Of a stretch of 64,000 nucleotides of DNA, positions 8,399 through 16,345 are shown piece after piece; within the stretch, counting starts at the first letter, position 1; the number at the start of each line of letters is the position of its first letter. The notes below the pieces were generated by a model. It saw nothing but the letters and a program-made list of their open reading frames with translations. It did not search any database and was not told where the DNA came from. The position numbers were made by a program, and so were the translations under genes. The DNA comes from Citrobacter amalonaticus (GTDB lineage: Bacteria > Pseudomonadota > Gammaproteobacteria > Enterobacterales > Enterobacteriaceae): positions 482,410 through 546,409 of the forward strand of contig NZ_PQMB01000002.1 of the NCBI RefSeq assembly GCF_002918555.1, in the 5' to 3' direction.

Positions 8399-9684
8399 TG
8401 GATCTGGCTCCCAAACAATTCGTTTAAGGCATCCGTCATACCGTAAATTACCCCCTGACGGTAAACAACAGACCGTTTCAGGAGGCCATTAAATTTATAC
8501 AGCCCCTGAATTCTTCCTTGCATGTCTCGCTGTGACGATGCCTCGAAGGTGAAAATGTCCTGGATGATAATATTTTCCCCCTCCATACCCATTACCTCAG
8601 AAATATTCATTACTTTTCTGGAACCATCCGGCATACGGGATACCTGAATAATAAGATGTATCGCAGATGAAATATTCCGTCTGATTGCCATTAATGGTAA
8701 TGATGCGCTCGCCATCATTACCATACTTTCCAGACGCGCAATGGCATCTCTTGGTGAGTTGGCGTGTAAGGTTGACATGGATCCATCATGGCCGGTGTTC
8801 ATCGCCTGAAGCATTTCAAATGCCTCTTCACCACGACACTCCCCTACAATGATTCGGTCAGGACGCATACGAAGCGAGTTTATAACGAGAGATCGCATAG
8901 GGATCATTCCCTGCTGCTCCGCACCGGCCATACGCGTTTCCATTCGCACAACATGTGGTTTAATCAGACGCAGTTCAGCAGCATCTTCCAGGGTTATAAT
9001 TCGTTCAGTTTCACCAATATATTGCGACAATGCATTAAGCAACGTTGTTTTACCTGAACCAGTACCACCCGATATAATAATGTTAACTTTACAACTGGCG
9101 GCAATAACCAGGAAGTTGGCCATCATTTCATCCATACTTCCATAGTTGATCAAATCACCTAACGTCTTCTTACCCTTGCCGAATTTACGGATAGATATCG
9201 ACGTTCCATCCAGAGTAATAGGGGCAATAACGACGTTTAAGCGGCTACCGTCTGGTAAACGTGCGTCAACCAATGGCTGCGAATCATCAACCCTGCGTCC
9301 CACCTTTGAAACAAGGCGTCTGGCGATCTCAGTCAACTGCTGGTTACTAAGAAAAAAAGTATCTACCTTTTCCAGACGTCCGGCGCGTTCAACAAAAATC
9401 TGTTCAGGTCCGTTAACGAGAATATCACTAATTGTGTCATCCTCCATTAAATCGCGTAATGGCCCATAACCTGATATTTCGTCAGAAACAAGTTTAACAA
9501 GATCCAGACGAAGTTGAGTTGATAAATATTGACCTATCTCGGCAGACACGCGTTGTAAAACATCACTTATCTCCGTTTCCAGCGCTGTTCTATCATCCTT
9601 TATTGCATCGACACGATCCAGGTCCAATTTCTTAAGGATATTTTCCCTGAAGATTCTTAACGATGATAGCTCATTAGGTCCCAT
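8395..9684 (-). CDS. tadA: TadA/CpaF, pilus assembly and retraction ATPase
   Basis: A 429-residue secretion ATPase of the GspE/VirB11 superfamily, CpaF branch. The N-terminal helical domain is followed by the PAS-like N2 domain (SDILVNGPEQIFVER), then the RecA-like motor with Walker A GGTGSGKTT at 206-214, Walker B RIIVGECRGEEAF and the His box (GSMSTLHAN). The C-terminal 50 residues are conserved in CpaF. It hydrolyses ATP to drive Flp polymerisation through TadB/TadC at the inner membrane. Length is normal and all catalytic motifs are intact, so this pilus motor looks functional. Confidence 0.96.
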   Translation of the reverse strand: MGPNELSSLRIFRENILKKLDLDRVDAIKDDRTALETEISDVLQRVSAEIGQYLSTQLRLDLVKLVSDEISGYGPLRDLMEDDTISDILVNGPEQIFVERAGRLEKVDTFFLSNQQLTEIARRLVSKVGRRVDDSQPLVDARLPDGSRLNVVIAPITLDGTSISIRKFGKGKKTLGDLINYGSMDEMMANFLVIAASCKVNIIISGGTGSGKTTLLNALSQYIGETERIITLEDAAELRLIKPHVVRMETRMAGAEQQGMIPMRSLVINSLRMRPDRIIVGECRGEEAFEMLQAMNTGHDGSMSTLHANSPRDAIARLESMVMMASASLPLMAIRRNISSAIHLIIQVSRMPDGSRKVMNISEVMGMEGENIIIQDIFTFEASSQRDMQGRIQGLYKFNGLLKRSVVYRQGVIYGMTDALNELFGSQIQ

Positions 9685-9700
9685 TTATTTTCTACAACCT

Positions 9701-10849
9701 CTATTTTTTACTGAATAGATTTAACAGCCTGGATAAATCTAAAGATTTTTTACTTTGTGGCAAAACTGCTTTTTCTCTTCCTAATATTGCAGCCGAAAGC
9801 TGGTGAGCATGCTGCGAGAAGCTATCATTCTCTTTTCTGTTTTGAAAGTGAGGTAGAATTGCACTAATTTCTTGCCCCAGATATTCAGAGATATCCTCAT
9901 CAGAAAATTTTTGCTTGTTATCTGCAGCATTATATTCATTAATGCAGATTATAATTTTTCGCTTAATTGCGTCATTTTTTTGTCTTTCAAATCTGGCATA
10001 CTCATCAAGAACACGTTTCGCGGTTCTGAACGAAGAAAAGTTTCTTCCTAAAATCAACACAAGTGTATTTGAATTTTTAAAAATCAACTCAAGATTTTCA
10101 GTTGAAATAGCACAAGCATTATGTTCAAACAAAGCTATATTAAAATGATTAAATACAGGGTCAGTATAATTAAAAACTTCGCTTATAGGCTCCATTTTTA
10201 TCGAGCGGTTATCCGCTATTTTTTGAACTTTACTATCAGAGGCATCAACTTCATTACCCGATATTAAATCAAAATCCTTACTTCCCGTAGCACCCTGTAC
10301 CAGCAGACAAGGGGCGGTAGTAAAATTATTTAATGTCGTTAAAATTTCATGACTTACGGTAGTCGTCCCGCAACCACCTTTACATCCAAGAACGCTGATG
10401 CGCAATGTTGACTTATCCGTTATCTGAATTTGTGATTTCAAAATAACATTAGGCAACTCATTTAGTTGTGTACTGATATATAGATATCTGCCACCACTCT
10501 TTTCCAGCGATTTAGCAAAGGCAATAGAATCAGTATTGCCAATCAGAACATAGTACACATCATAAGGGACAATAAGCGATGTAATTTCATTAATTGTATT
10601 AATATCGCTTTCATCTTCAATATCTAAGATCATCCAGCCGGCATCTTTAGTATCCTGATCGTCAAGATACTCGTTGACCGCAGACTCTCTCTGCACAATG
10701 TTGCTTATATTGTGCATCATTAGTACATTTTTAACATCTACCTGAATTTTCTTGTTACGCGAAATGAGAACAACTTTACTTCTGTCGAGTACGACGCGAC
10801 TGTTATCCTCTTTGGCTTCTGATTCAGTTGGTGTGCTAAATAATCTCAT
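9701..10849 (-). CDS. tadZ: TadZ/CpaE, pilus localisation ATPase-like protein
   Basis: A 382-residue protein with a degenerate receiver-like N-terminal domain (about 20-140) and a ParA/MinD-like ATPase domain. The deviant Walker A is KGGCGTTT (157-164): Thr replaces the usual Lys before the final TT, as in a subset of TadZ proteins that bind ATP weakly or not at all. TadZ marks the pole and recruits the Tad machine. The Roadblock-GTPase pair in the same operon is of interest here, because MglA also works in polarity. It sits 16 bases upstream of tadA. Confidence 0.9.
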   Translation of the reverse strand: MRLFSTPTESEAKEDNSRVVLDRSKVVLISRNKKIQVDVKNVLMMHNISNIVQRESAVNEYLDDQDTKDAGWMILDIEDESDINTINEITSLIVPYDVYYVLIGNTDSIAFAKSLEKSGGRYLYISTQLNELPNVILKSQIQITDKSTLRISVLGCKGGCGTTTVSHEILTTLNNFTTAPCLLVQGATGSKDFDLISGNEVDASDSKVQKIADNRSIKMEPISEVFNYTDPVFNHFNIALFEHNACAISTENLELIFKNSNTLVLILGRNFSSFRTAKRVLDEYARFERQKNDAIKRKIIICINEYNAADNKQKFSDEDISEYLGQEISAILPHFQNRKENDSFSQHAHQLSAAILGREKAVLPQSKKSLDLSRLLNLFSKK

Positions 10850-10861
10850 ATCGTCTTCCTC

Positions 10862-12307
10862 CTATTTAGCAAAGCCAACCTGGTCAAGAAATTCTGCAGT
10901 ATCATTATTCAAACGGTTACCGCGTGTTTTTTCATCAACATCGACATTAAAAAATAATTTTGTTGAGGATGTTTTATTAAATTTAGGTAAAGCAATTTTT
11001 TCTCCTGATGAAATAGGCTTCACCAGATTAACAGTCGCAAAAACAACCAGTTCGGTCTTGCTACGTTCACTTCCTGCACGACGTCCCAACGCTCCTAATA
11101 TAGGAATATCGCCAATAAAAGGAACCTTCGTCAACGTTTCAAGGTCAGACTCGTTTAACAGACCACCGATTGCAAAGCTGTCACCATCCCCTAATTCAAT
11201 TGTAGAGTTCGACTTGCGTGTTCTCAGGGTTGGAATTTGATAAGTATTGTAAGCATAAGTACCGGTTACACTACTTACCTCATTCGAAATAAAGAGTTTT
11301 ATTTTATTTCTTCTCTCTACTTTTGCCGCAATATTCAAACGAATGCCATACTCTTTATAGGTCACTGTTGTGGCGTCACGATCCTGCATCAGGATAGGAA
11401 TTTCGCCTCCGACCAGGAAGTTGGCAGACTCACCCGATAACACTGTCAGGTTAGGTTGTGCTAATACCCTTGCAATTTTGTCATTATGGACAGCGTTGAT
11501 AAGGGTACTGATGTTCCTGGCATCAAAGCCATTTTTAAAGCCTAATAAGTTAAAGGTGCCCGCCGCGTTAACACTGGTACCACCTCCCATCATACTGTCG
11601 AGAGTCAAGCTACTCCATTCAATCCCAAGATTATCTGTAAACTCTTTTGTTACTTCAACAACGGTTAATTTTACATTTACCTGATTTGATGACGGGAGTT
11701 CAATACGGTTAATAATGTTGTCATAGGTCTTATAGCTAACAAAAGGAATTTTGTCGCTTTTGACCATCATATTACTGCCACCGCTACCAGAGCTGCTGTC
11801 ATCGGCTTCAACCGTTTTATCCTCACCGGATATTCCAACCAGACTCCCAACCAACTGGTAGACACCATCTTTAATTTCTTCACTCTGTACAGTACCGGAC
11901 AATATATAAGACGCTTTCCCGCCATTGTCGTTAAACCGTTTTATAACTACATTACTTCCCGGATATTCTTGTTTGATGCGGTGAGATAGTTCAGGTAACA
12001 GCGGATCAACACCTAAGCTGACATTGTAAATGACCTTTGAGTTAGCACCATAAATCGATATCTCAGCTGTACCACTTTTTTTACCATACAATACAACTGC
12101 TTTGTTGCTGATCACCTTATAATCTGCAATTTCAGGTGACGAAATAAACACCGTTTTGATAGGTTCACTGGTCTTAATCTGTTTTGACATACCAGGTTTT
12201 ATATAAATTTGCTCTGCAAAACTGGCCGTACTGATGAAAAGAGCCGAGAGCAAAAAACACACTTGCCACAAAAAGGTGCCCTGACGCATTAGATTATCCT
12301 TCTTCAT
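10862..12307 (-). CDS. rcpA: RcpA/CpaC, outer-membrane secretin of the Tad pilus
   Basis: A secretin of about 481 residues. A signal peptide is followed by the pilus-assembly N-terminal domain (IYIKPGMSKQIKTSEPIKTV...), a BON-like region and the secretin beta-barrel domain with RVLAQPNLTVLSGESA, GGEIPI and GDGDSFAIGGLL motifs. It forms the outer-membrane pore for the Flp pilus. The longest frame begins at 12343 but overlaps rcpC. I chose the ATG at 12307 (MKKDNL) for its leader; the ATG at 12289 (MRQGTF) has a better ribosome site (AAGGA, 7-base gap). No rcpB gene follows. Confidence 0.93.
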   Translation of the reverse strand: MKKDNLMRQGTFLWQVCFLLSALFISTASFAEQIYIKPGMSKQIKTSEPIKTVFISSPEIADYKVISNKAVVLYGKKSGTAEISIYGANSKVIYNVSLGVDPLLPELSHRIKQEYPGSNVVIKRFNDNGGKASYILSGTVQSEEIKDGVYQLVGSLVGISGEDKTVEADDSSSGSGGSNMMVKSDKIPFVSYKTYDNIINRIELPSSNQVNVKLTVVEVTKEFTDNLGIEWSSLTLDSMMGGGTSVNAAGTFNLLGFKNGFDARNISTLINAVHNDKIARVLAQPNLTVLSGESANFLVGGEIPILMQDRDATTVTYKEYGIRLNIAAKVERRNKIKLFISNEVSSVTGTYAYNTYQIPTLRTRKSNSTIELGDGDSFAIGGLLNESDLETLTKVPFIGDIPILGALGRRAGSERSKTELVVFATVNLVKPISSGEKIALPKFNKTSSTKLFFNVDVDEKTRGNRLNNDTAEFLDQVGFAK

Positions 12308-12335
12308 TTTCAGAACCTTCATATAAACGCAATAG

Positions 12336-13220
12336 TTATCCACGCAATTCTGTTACGCCGTCCTTGACAGGGCTATCATTCAATCCTGGAGCAGGATAAT
12401 TGCCTTCTGGTAAGTAAGGAGCATCATCAACCCAATTACTTTCTGGTAGCTGTAGTAAGCCATCTAAAGTAAGCTCGTGCTGATCTTTATCAGTAGCAGG
12501 GAAAAGTGCCAATTTCGTGCCCGTTTCTAACCCTCTGAGGATTTTTACATCATCATTATTTAACTCAACAATAATCTGGCTGCCTTCTGCGATCGTATAA
12601 ATGCCATCTTTTTCTTTTTGCTTTGCTTTATTTATTGCGAGCACACGTTTATTGGCAATGACCTTCTTCAGACTACGGCCGGTTACCGACGTTGGTGGTG
12701 AAACGATGTTTTCTTTCATATCGCGCCCGACTTCGCGCCCATATATCAGATAGATATCTACACCTGTTCCGGTCTTAACATTGTCCAGCAGATAATTTTC
12801 ATTACTCTGTAATGTAAATGTATAGACGACGTTTCCTGGTAGCAGGAAAAGTTCAAAGTATTCGTTCGTACCTGGTTTAGCAACATTATTAAGCGTTACC
12901 ATCGAATCTTTACTGAGATCGGATTTAAGTGCCCAGCCGACAATATTTTCCAATCCTTTGATTGCTTTTCGCTCCGCCGTAGTGACTTCACTTTCTTTTT
13001 TCTTGATGGTATTGATGCGATAATCATCAGCAGTAAGAATTGTCCCTCGGGCTAAGTCTTTCATCAATACTACACTTTGTATTTCTATGGACGGTTCGTC
13101 TTGCTTTGTTTGTACTAACGGCTGAACATCCTTGTCCGGCTCGTTTTTACTGAAAATAAAAATTCCGACAATACCGACTAAAATCATCAAAATATAGACA
13201 ATGACGAGTTTTCGCTTCAT
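12336..13220 (-). CDS. rcpC: RcpC/CpaB, periplasmic Tad pilus assembly protein with SAF domain
   Basis: A 294-residue protein with an N-terminal membrane anchor (residues 5-23), a SAF domain (LMKDLARGTILTADDYRI onward) and the RcpC/CpaB C-terminal domain. These proteins sit in the periplasm between the secretin and the inner-membrane platform and are needed for pore assembly. The gene lies 97 bases downstream of flp, across a hairpin that probably attenuates transcription (see 13249-13278). Its end overlaps the longest reading frame of the secretin gene. Confidence 0.9.
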   Translation of the reverse strand: MKRKLVIVYILMILVGIVGIFIFSKNEPDKDVQPLVQTKQDEPSIEIQSVVLMKDLARGTILTADDYRINTIKKKESEVTTAERKAIKGLENIVGWALKSDLSKDSMVTLNNVAKPGTNEYFELFLLPGNVVYTFTLQSNENYLLDNVKTGTGVDIYLIYGREVGRDMKENIVSPPTSVTGRSLKKVIANKRVLAINKAKQKEKDGIYTIAEGSQIIVELNNDDVKILRGLETGTKLALFPATDKDQHELTLDGLLQLPESNWVDDAPYLPEGNYPAPGLNDSPVKDGVTELRG

Positions 13221-13248
13221 TTCAATCCCTTAACGCATAAATAATTTA

Positions 13249-13278
13249 AAAACCTTTCTAATAAATAGAAAGTTTAGT
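13249..13278 (-). terminator. Intra-operon hairpin after flp, probable attenuator
   Basis: On the minus strand an inverted repeat (AAACTTTCTA ... TAGAAAGGTTT, one bulged G) is followed by TTTTAAATT. It lies between the major pilin gene and rcpC. Such hairpins after flp let the cell make far more pilin than machinery. The stem is A/T-rich, so it would be a partial terminator or 3' end stabiliser. Inference from sequence only. Confidence 0.5.
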
Positions 13279-13317
13279 CAGGCATTCTCAGTTTTTTAAT
13301 TTAGAACTTTTAAGTAA

Positions 13318-13569
13318 TTATGGTGTAGGAGTGCCGCCTCCGATCATACCAGTAACACTTGTCTTCAGAGTAGTAAATGTTGAATTTAACATATCCCAGA
13401 CTGGCCCTTTACTTCCAAAGATGATCAGGACAACCGCAGCAACCCCTGCCACAACAATTGCATATTCAACAGCTGTCACACCATCTTCTTTTTTAAAGAA
13501 TTGTTTTAAGGAGCCTTTAATGTAAACTTCAGCACCACAATACGCCTTAATTAAGGTATTATTAAACAT
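13318..13569 (-). CDS. flp: Flp, major pilin of the Tad pilus
   Basis: An 83-residue Flp-family prepilin. The leader ends KKEDG at residue 30. The mature protein starts VTAVEYAIVVAG, with the Flp-specific Glu-Tyr pair at +5/+6, then a hydrophobic helix and a short Gly/Thr/Pro-rich tail. It should be cut by TadV and polymerised by TadA/B/C into bundled fibres for adherence and biofilm. The ATG at 13569 has a good ribosome site (AAAGGAAG). It is the only flp copy seen; many loci have two. It is the first gene of the operon. Confidence 0.95.
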   Translation of the reverse strand: MFNNTLIKAYCGAEVYIKGSLKQFFKKEDGVTAVEYAIVVAGVAAVVLIIFGSKGPVWDMLNSTFTTLKTSVTGMIGGGTPTP

Positions 13570-13683
13570 ATTTTCTTCCTTTGAAAGAAATTTTATTCCT
13601 GCAAGAACTTGTCACTCTTGCGCCTGCTACATATTGTACCAATTATTTGGGTTCCTTTCCTTTCTGGTACTTTTTGCAATTCC

Positions 13684-14037
13684 TTAGAGGAATTTACTGT
13701 CAACCATTTCCTGTTGGTTGTGATTAATCATTTCCTGCTGGTTGTGATTAATTAAATTACATATTCTCATTACGGTCTGGCTGACACATTGCATATGGCG
13801 ATACTTAACTGAAAAATAGCTTTGGCTCACCCCATTATCCAGACAGGCCTCTTTCCGCGTTTTTCCATAAACCAGCACATCCTCCAGTGCCCTCTGTATA
13901 CATGGACTGTGCAGTACACAAACATTAACCAGCAATCGGAAGTAGCGAATATCAACCTGACCAGGAATTAATGCACCTGAAATTTCTTTTCCTGTCGTAT
14001 CGTGTGCAATAGGTAACCATTCTCCTGTCATATTCAT
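13684..14037 (-). CDS. PapB-family fimbrial transcription regulator
   Basis: A 117-residue DNA-binding protein of the PapB/FaeB family. The core matches PapB: LIPGQVDIRYFRLLVNV, then HSPCIQRALEDVLVYGKTRKEAC, then GVSQSYFSVKYRHM, the RKE-C and SYFS motifs being diagnostic. PapB-type proteins control phase-variable chaperone-usher fimbriae by oligomerising on AT-rich repeats. Here it lies upstream of flp in the same direction, 115 bases away, so it may control the Tad operon. The C-terminus carries a tandem repeat of eight residues (NHNQQEMI) encoded by a 24-bp DNA duplication. Confidence 0.8.
   Translation of the reverse strand: MNMTGEWLPIAHDTTGKEISGALIPGQVDIRYFRLLVNVCVLHSPCIQRALEDVLVYGKTRKEACLDNGVSQSYFSVKYRHMQCVSQTVMRICNLINHNQQEMINHNQQEMVDSKFL
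13705..13752 (-). repeat. Tandem 24-bp repeat (2 copies) in the PapB-like gene
   Basis: Two head-to-tail 24-base units, 13705-13728 and 13729-13752, differ at one base. They encode INHNQQEM twice near the C-terminus of the regulator. The repeat keeps frame, so copy-number change would lengthen or shorten a Gln/Asn-rich tail without breaking the protein. Confidence 0.9.
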
Positions 14038-14100
14038 ATACCTCGTAACTGGCCTGAGTTTTTTTCAGCAACTATTAATGTTTATTCGTACGCTGCGCTT

Positions 14101-14886
14101 TCATTTGCTTTGCTCCACGCTACCGCCCGGGCCAGTCGGACCTGCCGCTACCGAAAGTGATGCAATAAATTCTCTTCCTCCTTTACGGATGCCGAGTGCA
14201 CGAATCATTAACCATCGGTAGTGATACATAACCTTGTCGCTTCGCCCCAGTATCCTCGCGACCTCAGCTGGCGATGCGCCTTTCACCAACCATTTCAAAA
14301 CAATCTCCCTGACGCGCGGGGAAGGCATTACTCCAGTCAATCGGTCCTTAATCCAGCATTCCAGGGAGGCAAGTACGCTCTCTACAGATATATCTTTATT
14401 AATATTACGGATTGGCGGATATGCACCTGAGAACAGTGTTGAAATAATATGCTCATTCATACTGATATCAGGATAGCCTGCCAAAATCGCATCATACTCT
14501 TTCAGATATATCCCACCAAAGTACTCAGCAACCATTCTATCAGAGTATAAAAAATAGTTTCCGACAAAAACTATTGCTATTTCTGGATACATTTTGCGTA
14601 ACGACAAAATAGCAGACACAGAATTTCTTGGCAGCATATCAAGTACACACAAAATGGGTGTGTAACTCTCATTTTCTTGTAAAATCGTTGTTAAAGTATC
14701 GCTGCTCTTGATAATCTGTGTTGTCTGTTCCCTTTTATCGTAAACTAAGTATTCAAGTGCGACCCGATGAGTCCAGTTCGGTGAATAGATCAATGCACCA
14801 GTCAGACGCCTTCGTTTTTGCATACATGCTCTCAGATATTTCCTTATTAAGGATAGCACCTCACTTTGTGCGCCTTCTTGAAACAA
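14101..14886 (-). CDS. LuxR-type regulator with pseudo-receiver domain
   Basis: A 261-residue regulator. Residues 75-150 look like a receiver (ILCVLDMLPRNSVSAIL, then IAIVFVGNYFLYSDR and GIYLKEYD), without a full set of acidic phosphorylation residues. The C-terminal part is a LuxR/FixJ-type helix-turn-helix (SPRVREIVLKWLVKGASPAEVARILGRSDKVMYHY). The predicted start is TTG at 14884-14886 with an AGGA ribosome site; a Met at residue 22 is the alternative. It lies directly upstream of the PapB-like gene in the same direction. Together they look like the control module of the Tad locus. I do not recognise a named orthologue. Confidence 0.7.
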   Translation of the reverse strand: MFQEGAQSEVLSLIRKYLRACMQKRRRLTGALIYSPNWTHRVALEYLVYDKREQTTQIIKSSDTLTTILQENESYTPILCVLDMLPRNSVSAILSLRKMYPEIAIVFVGNYFLYSDRMVAEYFGGIYLKEYDAILAGYPDISMNEHIISTLFSGAYPPIRNINKDISVESVLASLECWIKDRLTGVMPSPRVREIVLKWLVKGASPAEVARILGRSDKVMYHYRWLMIRALGIRKGGREFIASLSVAAGPTGPGGSVEQSK

Positions 14887-15567
14887 TCTTATGTCCTGAA
14901 AATTTCCAACAACAATGAATAAAATTAATCGTTACGATTCTTTAAATTATACATTGTATTTAATGGTAAAAAAAACTGATGATTTCAATTGCCAATGTTA
15001 GTACGCTACCTTATTTACAGTTAATTTATAATAACTATGTTTTTTAAAGATTTATTATGAGCTATCACTATTTGTACGTAATAGCATACAAATCATAAAA
15101 TGCTTTACTAACAGTAATCTACAGAGATATTTTTTTATGGTGCAAATATTTTGTTTTCAGAAAATGAGATGCTTTTATGTTGCAATTAGTAATTGTTAAT
15201 GCGTTTTTTCCGTTTTCTCATTTTTTTCAGAAAATAAAAAATCGGACACATTCAAACTCATCACCATGACGTGTTGCTTAATTTTTGACATTTTCAGCTC
15301 AAGAATGACTCTTCACGGTATGACACCTCTGTTCCATTTGCTTTTACATCCTCAAAGGCCTCTCTATAGATTTTGACCGTTTCATCTTTAATATGATGAC
15401 TCTTAAGTTAACCTGGATTCGCATCACACCGTGTACTGAAAGAGTTACCAATCTTGTCTGAGGGTGTAGTCCTTGAGCACGCCTGAAGCTGCAGGATTCA
15501 GACGAATTCAAATTGTTTTTAATGTGAAATTCACACTATTATTATTTTTTTTCAGGAGATGCCAGGG
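14887..15567. other. AT-rich intergenic region between the divergent regulator and transglycosylase genes
   Basis: About 680 bases with no convincing gene. It is strongly AT-rich, especially 14930-15240, with repeated TTTTCAGAAAAT motifs (about 15158 and 15226). It must hold the promoter of the minus-strand regulators and that of the plus-strand lytic transglycosylase. Its length and composition suggest binding by H-NS and other regulators. No clear operator was found. Confidence 0.5.
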
Positions 15568-16029
15568 ATGAAAAAAATGGCTTTATTCAGCCTGCTGCTC
15601 TTTGCTGTCTGTTCACACAGCGCAGATTGTTTCGACCGGGCAGGTTATCGTTACAAAATCCATCCAGACCTGCTGCGCGCGATTGCTTTTAAAGAGTCAT
15701 CGTTCCGGCAATCTGCAATCAATTTCGTCTCTCCAGAGAAATATGCCATTGGTACGATGCAAATCCATTCACAGAACTTTCAGCATCTCCGCCGTTTTGG
15801 TATCACGCCAGGTAGACTGTATCGCGACCGCTGCCTGAATATATATACCGGCGCATATTACCTTGCCCTTGCTTTCAGACGCTGGGGTTACAGCTGGCGG
15901 GCTGTGGGTGCTTACAACGCCGGTTTTCTGAATACACCTGAGCAGGAGCTGAAAAGATCCAGGTATGCAAACGATGTAAGAAGAATTTATGAGGATATAA
16001 AAAAAAGAAGAACAGCTAAAAATAAATGA
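15568..16029 (+). CDS. Secreted lytic transglycosylase (IagB/VirB1-like)
   Basis: A 153-residue protein with a signal peptide and a compact SLT lysozyme-like domain. The catalytic Glu43 lies in AFKESSFRQSA, followed by IGTMQIHSQNF, YYLALAFRRWGY and AVGAYNAGF, the usual family motifs. It cleaves peptidoglycan glycan strands in the periplasm. Enzymes of this IagB/PilT/VirB1 type accompany type III, type IV and pilus systems, so this one likely opens the wall for the Tad machine. I chose the ATG at 15568 because AGGAG at 15554 is 9 bases upstream; the ATG at 15559 is too close to it. Strand is opposite to the Tad operon. Confidence 0.82.
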   Translation: MKKMALFSLLLFAVCSHSADCFDRAGYRYKIHPDLLRAIAFKESSFRQSAINFVSPEKYAIGTMQIHSQNFQHLRRFGITPGRLYRDRCLNIYTGAYYLALAFRRWGYSWRAVGAYNAGFLNTPEQELKRSRYANDVRRIYEDIKKRRTAKNK

Positions 16030-16178
16030 TTCGTAATTTAGTAGGACAAAGTCTTACTCATCCTGCCAGTACAGTTATAATATGACTCATTGATTTTAAT
16101 CAAAATAGCGTTTACTTATACATGTCATAAATATGCTGTTTTTACAGGATTTATTCCTCACTGACTCATAGGAATTTT

Positions 16179-16205
16179 GGGGCTGCTACAGCCCCTTTTT
16201 TTACC
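16179..16205 (+). terminator. Rho-independent terminator
   Basis: GGGGCT-GCTAC-AGCCCC hairpin followed by seven T on the plus strand, about 150 bases after the transglycosylase gene. Confidence 0.75.
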
Positions 16206-16292
16206 AATAGCGCAATAAATTTTATATCCTCCTTATGCCATCCTTTCGTATCTCATTAGCAAACCCTATAGTATCCGGATACTGGCTTAAAA

Positions 16293-16321
16293 TAACAAAA
16301 AAGGACGCTTGCGCGTCCTTG
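16293..16321 (-). terminator. Rho-independent terminator of the porin gene
   Basis: On the minus strand AAGGACGC-GCAA-GCGTCCTT is followed by a T-rich run, 25 bases beyond the porin stop codon. Confidence 0.85.
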
Positions 16322-16345
16322 TGAGTAAAGGAGGTTGTAGTCTGA

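Noticed and set aside
13705..13752. Start of a CRISPR-like repeat array
   Set aside because: Only two directly adjacent copies without spacers, inside a coding region.
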